Below are positions 35,541-41,730 of a stretch of 44,773 bases of DNA, one piece after another. Below the pieces are notes generated by a model. That model was not told the DNA's origin. It ran no database searches and worked only from the letters and a program-made list of their open reading frames with translations. The stretch's first letter is position 1, and every line of letters starts with the position of its first letter. The stretch lies in contig CAMDQN010000050.1 of NCBI GenBank assembly GCA_945905925.1, positions 1-44,773 of the forward strand, in the 5' to 3' direction. Source of the stretch: Singulisphaera sp. GP187. Its GTDB lineage: Bacteria > Planctomycetota > Planctomycetia > Gemmatales > Gemmataceae. Both the position numbers and the translations under genes were made by a program.

Positions 35541-35954
35541 CTACTCTTCGTTTTCCCAGTCCACCTTCGGCGCGTCCGCCCACAGCTCTTCGAGCTTGTA
35601 GTAGTCGCGGGTGTCCGAGTCGAACACGTGGATCATGATGTCGCCGTAGTCCTGCACGATCCACTTACTCGCTTCGTATCCTTCGATACCGATGCGGGTA
35701 TCGCCCTCCGCGCGGAGCGCGGCGTCCGTTTCCTCCGCCAGAGTGTGAATCTGACGACGGCTGGTGCCGGTAGCGATGATGAAGTAGTCGAACAGCGGGG
35801 TACACGGACGCATGTCCAGTACCAAGATGTCGCGCCCCTTGTTGTCGGCGACAATTTTCGCCGCGACGCAGGCCCGGTGAAGGGCGCTGCTCAGAGGGCG
35901 GGACGGTTGCGGGACGGACACCAAGTTCACCGTGCTCAACGTGGCGGTGTTCAA
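35541..35954 (-). CDS. rsfS: Ribosomal silencing factor RsfS
   Basis: A 137-aa protein of the RsfS/Iojap family, which binds ribosomal protein uL14 and blocks subunit joining in starvation. Conserved strings: GRDILVLDMR, FDYFIIATGTSRRQ, ASKWIVQDYGDIMIHVFD and YYKLEELWAD. The start is probably TTG at 35952-35954: a strong AAGGAGG lies 4 nt upstream, and the family domain begins about 25 residues later. A longer frame starting at 36104 has no family similarity in the extra 50 residues. First gene of the rsfS-argS-obg-coaX-mnmE group. Confidence 0.9.
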   Translation of the reverse strand: MNTATLSTVNLVSVPQPSRPLSSALHRACVAAKIVADNKGRDILVLDMRPCTPLFDYFIIATGTSRRQIHTLAEETDAALRAEGDTRIGIEGYEASKWIVQDYGDIMIHVFDSDTRDYYKLEELWADAPKVDWENEE

Positions 35955-35958
35955 GTGA

Positions 35959-35965
35959 CCTCCTT
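35959..35965 (-). promoter_or_regulatory. Ribosome-binding site that fixes the rsfS TTG start
   Basis: The minus strand reads AAGGAGG here, a perfect Shine-Dalgarno core, 4 nt before the TTG codon at 35954. No ATG or GTG has comparable spacing. Confidence 0.7.
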
Positions 35966-36290
35966 CAGGGCATGGATGTTTGCCTCGGAGGTTCAGGGTG
36001 CCGCATACCAACAGGTGTGAATTGCACCGTTGTCGTGGGCCTTCCTCCGGGGTCGATCGACGACCGAGCCATGCCGGCTGATGTGTGGTGCGGGACATCC
36101 GCACCTTCTAAAGGTATCATCAGCCGGGTTGTGTCATGCGTCAAGCAACATGGCCTCGATTCCCCAAATGCGGCGCGTCAAGTGCGCCCCAGCCCTCACT
36201 TCCGACCCTCGGCCCTTAACGCGAGTTCGAAAATCGCGCGCCGAACACTTGGCGGGACGGACACCAAATGCTACTCGCGGGTTCGTTTGA

Positions 36291-36365
36291 AAGTAGTAGG
36301 CACACTCCATGTGCCGTCTCGACACGCCTCATCGAGCGACGGCACATGGAGTGTGCCTACTACTT
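36291..36365. repeat. Perfect 28-bp inverted repeat (GGCACACTCCATGTGCC type)
   Basis: 36291-36318 is the exact reverse complement of 36338-36365, with the inner bases TCGA also paired. It lies 71 bp upstream of the serA-like start. There is no transposase, so it may be a non-autonomous mobile or REP-like element. Confidence 0.85.
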
Positions 36366-36436
36366 TACACGGACACGAATCCGTATCCTGATCGCTAACT
36401 TTCTCCACCGTTCCGCCATCTCCCGGACCATCTGCT

Positions 36437-37450
36437 ATGAGTCGTCGCGTTCTGGTTGCCCCGGCCCCGCTTCGCGAGATCGAGTTCACCTATGGACCCA
36501 TCTTACGGGGAGCGGGATATACTATTGAATACCCCCCGCGAGACAACTTCCTAACCGAACAACAGATGAGCGTGGAGGAACTGCTCACGCAGTTACCCGG
36601 GTGCCTCGCGACGCTCGCCGGCAGCGAACCGTACACACGCGCGGTCATCGCAAAGGCCGCCGCCGCGGGGCTAAAAGTCATCGCGCGGGCCGGCGTCGGC
36701 TACGACGCCGTGGACCTCGAAGCGGCCACCGATCATGGTGTCGCAGTGTGTTTCGCGCCGGGCACGAACCAGGATGCCGTCGCCGAACACGCGTTCATGC
36801 TGATGCTCGCGCTCACCCGCAAGTTGCGCGAACAGGACACCGAGATTCGCTCGGGGCTGTGGCCCCGCCGGGCGGTCGGCAATCTTCGCGGCAAGACGCT
36901 CGGCATCGTCGGGATGGGCCGCATCGGAAAAGCAGTCGCGAAGCGCGCGATTCCGTTCAACCTGAACGTGATCGCGACCGAGATCGCGCCCGACCACGAG
37001 TTCATGAAGGCACACAACGTCACGCTCGTGCCGCTCGACGAACTGTTGAAGCGGTCGGACATCGTCACGCTGCACGTCCCAAAAACACCGCTCACGAAGA
37101 ACCTCATCAACAAAGACACGCTCGCGCTGATGAAGCCGACCGCGTTCGTGCTGAACACGTCGCGCGGCGGAGTGGTTCACGAAAAAGACTTGTACGACGC
37201 ACTCGTGGCGAACAAGATCGCTGCCGCGGGTCTTGATGTGTTTGAAGCCGAACCGCCGGGAGCAAACCCGCTGTTCACGCTGGACAACATCATCCTGACC
37301 GCGCACACGGCCGGTGTCGATCAACAGTCGCGGCAGGACATGGCGCGGCTCCCCGCGAACGCCATTGTGAAACTGCTCGCGGGCGAGTGGCCGGCCGACT
37401 GGATCGTGAACCCGCAAGTCAAAGAGAAGTTCTTCGCGCGCTCTGTTTAG
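36437..37450 (+). CDS. D-2-hydroxyacid dehydrogenase, SerA-like (phosphoglycerate dehydrogenase family)
   Basis: A 337-aa NAD-dependent dehydrogenase. The Rossmann motif GIVGMGRIGKAVAKRA lies near residues 155-170. The catalytic Arg is in NTSRGGVV, a Glu in DVFEAEPP, and the His in ILTAHTAG. The likely reaction is 3-phosphoglycerate to 3-phosphohydroxypyruvate (serine synthesis) or a related hydroxyacid. There is no C-terminal ACT/ASB regulatory domain, so it is the short form, and substrate specificity remains open. The TAG stop lies inside a partial copy of the TTAGCCGCAACC repeat. The ABC transporter ATPase gene follows after 26 bp. Confidence 0.87.
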   Translation: MSRRVLVAPAPLREIEFTYGPILRGAGYTIEYPPRDNFLTEQQMSVEELLTQLPGCLATLAGSEPYTRAVIAKAAAAGLKVIARAGVGYDAVDLEAATDHGVAVCFAPGTNQDAVAEHAFMLMLALTRKLREQDTEIRSGLWPRRAVGNLRGKTLGIVGMGRIGKAVAKRAIPFNLNVIATEIAPDHEFMKAHNVTLVPLDELLKRSDIVTLHVPKTPLTKNLINKDTLALMKPTAFVLNTSRGGVVHEKDLYDALVANKIAAAGLDVFEAEPPGANPLFTLDNIILTAHTAGVDQQSRQDMARLPANAIVKLLAGEWPADWIVNPQVKEKFFARSV

Positions 37451-37475
37451 CCGCAACCCGAAGGGGAGCGTGCGC
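37446..37475. repeat. Partial TTAGCCGCAACC repeat between serA-like and ABC ATPase genes
   Basis: TTTAGCCGCAACCC followed by a purine-rich GAAGGGGAGCG and GTGCGC matches the left half of the element at 2426-2493. It supplies the serA-like stop codon (TAG 37448-37450) and the GGGGAG ribosome-binding site of the ATG at 37477. Confidence 0.65.
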
Positions 37476-37476
37476 G

Positions 37477-38409
37477 ATGCCCGAAGACGCGATCGTGATC
37501 GACAAGTTGGTGGTGCGGTACCACGGGAAGTCGGCCCTCGACGGGCTGAACCTGTGCGTGCCGCGAGGCTCCGTTTACGCATTCCTGGGCGACAACGGCG
37601 CCGGCAAAACCACGACGATGAAGATCCTCACGGGCCAGACGCCGTCGAACACCGGGCACGCCACCATTCTCGGCCTCGACTGCTGGGCGAAGGCCACGGA
37701 ACTGCGGCACCGCGTCGGGTATATGCCCGAGCGCCCGCGGTTCTACGAGTGGATGAGCGTCAACGACATCGGCTGGTTCACGTCCGCGTTCCACAAGCCG
37801 GGGTTCCTCGACCGCTACCGCGAATGGACCGGCAAGTTCAATCTCGATTCCACGAAGCGCCTCAAAGACCTGTCGAAAGGTGGGTACGCGCGTGTCGGCT
37901 TGGCGCTCTCGCTTGCCCCGGACCCGGAAGTGTTACTCCTTGACGAGCCGACCTCGGGACTTGATCTGCTCACGCGGCGCGAGTTCCTCACGAGTCTCGC
38001 GGACCTCGCCGCGAGCGGGCGCACGGTGTTCATCACGTCCCACTCGATCGCCGAACTGGAACGTGCCTGCACGCACGTCGGGCTAATCCGCGACGGTCAG
38101 ATGATCCTTTCGGCCCCGCTCGATGAGGTGCGAAAGAAAGTCCGTCGGTTGAGTTTGCGGTTCGCCGACGGGCCACCGGACCCGACGGGATTGGGTACGA
38201 TCCTGGAGCGATACGGCACCGGGCACTACTGGCAGGTGTTGGTGCGTGACCCGAACCCAGACGCGGTTGCGGCGCTGAGCCGGCGCGGCGACGTGTCCGA
38301 CTTCGAGGACGTGGCGGTGTCGCTTGAAGAGGTGTACGCCGGGTTGATGGCGAAGTCGTCGCCGTCCGAGAACGGGGCGCTGCCGATGGTGCGTCGGATC
38401 GAGGAATAG
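37477..38409 (+). CDS. ABC transporter ATP-binding protein
   Basis: A 310-aa ATPase of the ABC-2 exporter class. Walker A GDNGAGKTTT, Q-loop region GYMPERPRFYEWM, signature DLSKGGYARV (a variant of LSGGQ), Walker B VLLLDEPTSGLD and H-loop ITSHS are all visible. A C-terminal extension of about 90 aa is typical of this class. The ATG at 37477 is preceded by GGGGAG. The cognate permease follows after a 125-bp gap holding a palindromic repeat. Confidence 0.93.
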   Translation: MPEDAIVIDKLVVRYHGKSALDGLNLCVPRGSVYAFLGDNGAGKTTTMKILTGQTPSNTGHATILGLDCWAKATELRHRVGYMPERPRFYEWMSVNDIGWFTSAFHKPGFLDRYREWTGKFNLDSTKRLKDLSKGGYARVGLALSLAPDPEVLLLDEPTSGLDLLTRREFLTSLADLAASGRTVFITSHSIAELERACTHVGLIRDGQMILSAPLDEVRKKVRRLSLRFADGPPDPTGLGTILERYGTGHYWQVLVRDPNPDAVAALSRRGDVSDFEDVAVSLEEVYAGLMAKSSPSENGALPMVRRIEE

Positions 38410-38419
38410 TGTTTGGTCT

Positions 38420-38487
38420 TTTAGTTAGCCGCGAGCCAAAGGCGAACGCGTGCGTCGCGCACTCCTGTAGGGTTGCGGCTAACTAAA
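38420..38487. repeat. TTAGCCGCAACC-family palindromic repeat (inverted copy)
   Basis: A 13-bp perfect stem (38420-38432 with 38475-38487). Its interior, CGTCGCGCACTCCTGTAGGG, matches the reverse complement of the element at 2426-2493. A-rich ACACCAAACAC-type words follow both copies. It lies between the ABC ATPase and permease genes. Confidence 0.75.
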
Positions 38488-38534
38488 CACGAAACACCAA
38501 AACACCAAACACGGACGAGCGAAGCGAGGAACCC

Positions 38535-41396
38535 ATGATCCGCGCCGTGGTGTGGAAGGAGTTCCGCGAGCAGTGGCTCATCGCGCTCACGCTGGTCGTG
38601 CTGGGCGGCGGGTTGATCGTTGGCGCCGCGACGCTCGGCGACCCGCCGACGCCGGGCGCGTCGCCCGGCGACGTGATCAAGTCGCTCGGCGTCGGGCGGT
38701 TGGTCACGCTCATGCTTGTGGTCACGTCCGGGATGGTGTGCGGCGGCGCGATGTTCGCGGCCGAGCGCGAAGCCGGGACGATGTCGTTCCTGGAAGTGCT
38801 CCCGGCCACGCGGTGGGCGCTGTGGCGGGCGAAACTGTTGGCCGGGGCCGCGCTGGCGCTAGTTCAGGCCGGCGCGCTGGTGGCGATCGCGGCGACCCTC
38901 GACCTGGCGGACCGGTCGTTCGCGATGCGGCTCGCGCTGTACGTGTTGTTGGCGTTTGCGTGGGGCACGCTCGGTTCCACACTCGCTCGGACCACGCTCG
39001 GTTCGGTCGGGATTGCGATCCCGACCGCGACGCTCGCGATGTTCGCGTTCCTCCTGCCCATCTGCATTATCTTCGCACCGGTCGGCTCGAACCTCCCGCG
39101 TCCGATCGGGTGGCTCGTGTTCGAGGTGCTCATGCTGGTCGCGCCCCTGGCGGCGTCGGGGTGGTGGTTCACGGCGCCCGACCGGGCGCGGGTGGTCGGG
39201 CACGGGCGCGGGGTTTCTGGAACCCGCGCGCTGGCGTGGCTGTGCTTGTCGCAGATGCGGGTGCTAGCGCTGGTGCTGTCGGCGTTCGCGTTCGCGCTCG
39301 GGTTCGTGCTGCTGGCGCCGGACGTGCGGGCCGTGTTCGTGTGGCCGGCGTTGGCGCTGGCCGCGGGCGCGCTGGCCGGAGTGACCGCGTTCGGCGACGA
39401 GCAGTCGCACCGGACCGCGCCGTTCTGGGCCGAAGGGAGGCTCCCGCTCGGGCGGGCGTGGTGGGTGAAGATCGGGCTGCACCTGCTCCTGGTCGGGTGG
39501 CTGCTGTTCCTCTTGGTGGTGCCGGCGGCGGTCCGCTCGCAGATTGAAACGCAGGCGCGGTTCGTCCACGGGCGCGGGGTGTTCGCCGCGATCTTCCGCG
39601 ACCGGTTGTTCGACGAACTGGGACAGCAGGTGTGGAAGTACCTGCTGGTGCCCGCGGTGTACGGGTTCGTGGCCGGGCACCTGTGCGGGTTGGTGTTCCG
39701 CAAACTGGTCGTCGCGTGCGGGGTCGCGATGATGGTCGGCGGGAGCCTGGCGGCGCTGTGGTGGCCATCGCTGCTGGCTGGCGGGCTGTCGCACTGGCAA
39801 GCGTGGCTCCCGGCGGTGGTGCTGTTGGCGAGCGGTCGCGTCGTCATCCGGTCGTGGGCGTCGGACCGGATCGCCGGGCGCGGCCCACTCCTGCGGCTGA
39901 TGGGCGGGACCGGCGCGGCGCTGCTCGCGTTCGCGATTGGCCTCGGATACCGGGTGTTGGAGGTGCCTGACCTGCCGGGCGGGGAGGACGACATTGCGTT
40001 CGTCGCCGCGCTGCCGAGCTACGACGAGAACGTCACCGGGCGCGAGTTCCGGTCCGCGTCCGAGCGGTACGCTCGGGTCGCGGCGGTGGTCACGCCGGAA
40101 CCGGAACGGGGGACCGACGGGCGCCGGCGCCCGCGGCTCGACGAGCGCCTCGAAGCCGTGTTCCGGCTCGGGTGGCCAGCCACCGACCCGGACCTCGGGG
40201 CGTGGTTGGACCGCGTCTTCAACGACGCGCAAGGCCCGCCGGGTGAGAGTTCCTGGCATGTGTCGGCCGCGCTGGCCGGGGCCTTGCCGGTTGGGGTGTT
40301 CGAGTCGCCCGTCCAGGTGAGTAGTTCGGCCGCGACCGCCGCGAGTCTGGAGAACGCACGCCGGATGTCGATCGCGCTGTTGGCCCGCGGCCTTCAGCAA
40401 CAGACCGTCGAGCCCGAGGCGTTCCCGCGCGCGTTCCGCACGGTCCTGGCCCTGTCACAGACCATGCGGAACGGGTCCGGGGTGTTGTCGTTGGTGGCCG
40501 GGTTTGAGGTCGAGCGACTGGCCCTCCTCGCCGCCGACCGGTGGCTGGAACGCGATCCTGGTCCCACCCCCGCGCTGCGCGCGACCGCTCGCGCGCTGGA
40601 ACACTACTACGGTCTGCCCGAATTCGCGGTGTGGGTGACGGACCCACTTCGCGTCCTGGTTGATGTGATCGAGCGCCGCGACGCTCCCGGCGAACTGGAC
40701 CCGCACCCGCATTACCTCGCGGACCGGTACGTACTCCGCGAACAGTTGACGGCCCCGACGCCATGGCTGGCGACCGGGCTGGCCCCGACCGGCGGAATCC
40801 CCGAACAGGGCACGGCGGGCGCGGATCTGGTCGCGTTCGCGTGGACCGTGTGGTGGGAGCGCGAGCGCACCCGCCGGTTGCTCGGCCTCGGGTTCGAGCA
40901 GGGCGCCAGCGGACCACATGGGCGGCAGATGGGGCTGCTGAGCGGGCGCCCGGGGGCTGGCCTGCTGCTCACCCGGAACCGCTCGGTTGGCGATCTGATC
41001 GAGACCGACCGACACCTCCGCACGCATCGCCGGGCGATGGCCCTCAAACTGGCCGTGCGCGCGTATCAAGGCGACAAGAACACAACTCCCGTGGCGCCAG
41101 CGGACCTCGTCCGGGATGGGTATCTCGGGGCGGTCCCGGCCGACCCGTACAACGAGACGCGGCCGATGAACTACCGCGTCGTGTCCGTTGACGGGGAGAA
41201 CCTGCGCGGGGTGCAGTCCCCGGGGCCGAGCCGGTCGGGTGAGGAGATCATGCCGTTTCCCGTGAAGCCCGGTCAGGTTCTGGTGTGGAGCATTGGGTTC
41301 GACCGCGAGGACCAGGGCGGCCGGGTCGCGCCGGGCGGCTCCCGCGCGGAAGATATCGTGTTCCTCGTCCCCACGCCCCTGGCCGCACCCAAGTAG
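38535..41396 (+). CDS. ABC-2 type permease with large C-terminal extension
   Basis: A 953-aa membrane protein. Residues 1-480 contain about 12 hydrophobic helices; the first 200 match the ABC-2 permease pattern (RAVVWKEFREQWLIALTL, then AAEREAGTMSFLEVLPATR). Residues about 490-850 are a soluble, mostly helical region of unknown role. The tail (about 857-935: RDGYLGAVPADPYNETRPMN, then VWSIGFDREDQGG) resembles the C-terminal half of GspG-type pseudopilins. A usual ABC-2 permease has 250-550 aa, so this is a fusion or expansion. It works with the ATPase encoded just upstream. The substrate is unknown. Confidence 0.85.
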   Translation: MIRAVVWKEFREQWLIALTLVVLGGGLIVGAATLGDPPTPGASPGDVIKSLGVGRLVTLMLVVTSGMVCGGAMFAAEREAGTMSFLEVLPATRWALWRAKLLAGAALALVQAGALVAIAATLDLADRSFAMRLALYVLLAFAWGTLGSTLARTTLGSVGIAIPTATLAMFAFLLPICIIFAPVGSNLPRPIGWLVFEVLMLVAPLAASGWWFTAPDRARVVGHGRGVSGTRALAWLCLSQMRVLALVLSAFAFALGFVLLAPDVRAVFVWPALALAAGALAGVTAFGDEQSHRTAPFWAEGRLPLGRAWWVKIGLHLLLVGWLLFLLVVPAAVRSQIETQARFVHGRGVFAAIFRDRLFDELGQQVWKYLLVPAVYGFVAGHLCGLVFRKLVVACGVAMMVGGSLAALWWPSLLAGGLSHWQAWLPAVVLLASGRVVIRSWASDRIAGRGPLLRLMGGTGAALLAFAIGLGYRVLEVPDLPGGEDDIAFVAALPSYDENVTGREFRSASERYARVAAVVTPEPERGTDGRRRPRLDERLEAVFRLGWPATDPDLGAWLDRVFNDAQGPPGESSWHVSAALAGALPVGVFESPVQVSSSAATAASLENARRMSIALLARGLQQQTVEPEAFPRAFRTVLALSQTMRNGSGVLSLVAGFEVERLALLAADRWLERDPGPTPALRATARALEHYYGLPEFAVWVTDPLRVLVDVIERRDAPGELDPHPHYLADRYVLREQLTAPTPWLATGLAPTGGIPEQGTAGADLVAFAWTVWWERERTRRLLGLGFEQGASGPHGRQMGLLSGRPGAGLLLTRNRSVGDLIETDRHLRTHRRAMALKLAVRAYQGDKNTTPVAPADLVRDGYLGAVPADPYNETRPMNYRVVSVDGENLRGVQSPGPSRSGEEIMPFPVKPGQVLVWSIGFDREDQGGRVAPGGSRAEDIVFLVPTPLAAPK

Positions 41397-41434
41397 AACG
41401 GGCCAGTTCGAGAAGGCGTGTCGTGTGTCGGTCG

Positions 41435-41694
41435 TTACTCGAAGAATTGTCGGATGAGCGCCGCGAACCCCGGCAAAACTTCCGGACGAATTCGCGAAGG
41501 GCGCTTCCCACGTTGAGACACACGAAGCCGTGGATCGAAGTCGGGCTGGGCATTTCGACTACCTTTCCGCGCACGAGTTCGGTGATTCGTCCGTCGTCGG
41601 GCAATGCGGAGTACTGCTCCGCGGTGAGCAGCACTTCGGTCGGCGGTGTGGCGGTCGCGGTCGTCTTGGTCTTGGCCCTCGTTCTTTCGCCCAA
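41435..41694 (-). pseudogene. Uma2/DUF820 family endonuclease remnant with internal deletion
   Basis: The minus strand from 41694 encodes a typical Uma2 start (LLTAEQYSALPDDGRITELV, RGKVVEMPSPTSIHG, then ALREFVR). It then jumps, in a shifted frame, to a typical Uma2 C-terminus (PEVLPGFAALIRQFFE, stop at 41435-41437). The central part with the PD-(D/E)XK catalytic residues is missing. The remnant is therefore two gene ends joined by a deletion. The literal open frame continues as unrelated Arg/Ser-rich sequence. Confidence 0.75.
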
Positions 41695-41730
41695 CTTTAC
41701 TCCACCACGGCGCGGTGGATCAACCTCGGT

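Larger units (their letters stand above)
35955..36436. other. Divergent intergenic region between rsfS and serA-like gene
   Basis: About 480 bp without a convincing gene. It holds the rsfS ribosome-binding site, a perfect 28-bp inverted repeat (36291-36365), and one copy (36252-36267) of a 16-bp word that also occurs inside rsfS (35909-35924). Promoters for both genes should lie here; no strong consensus was identified. Confidence 0.6.

Noticed and set aside
36291-36365. End of an insertion sequence
   Set aside because: No transposase or second distant end is visible; both arms are adjacent.
38864-40400. 376-378 aa minus-strand frames opposite the ABC permease
   Set aside because: Antisense shadows of a coding sequence with a clear membrane-helix pattern; composition unlike real proteins here.
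41248-41694. 148-aa minus-strand gene as an intact protein
   Set aside because: Only its first 73 residues match Uma2; the rest is frame-shifted and overlaps the ABC permease gene, so it is called a pseudogene.
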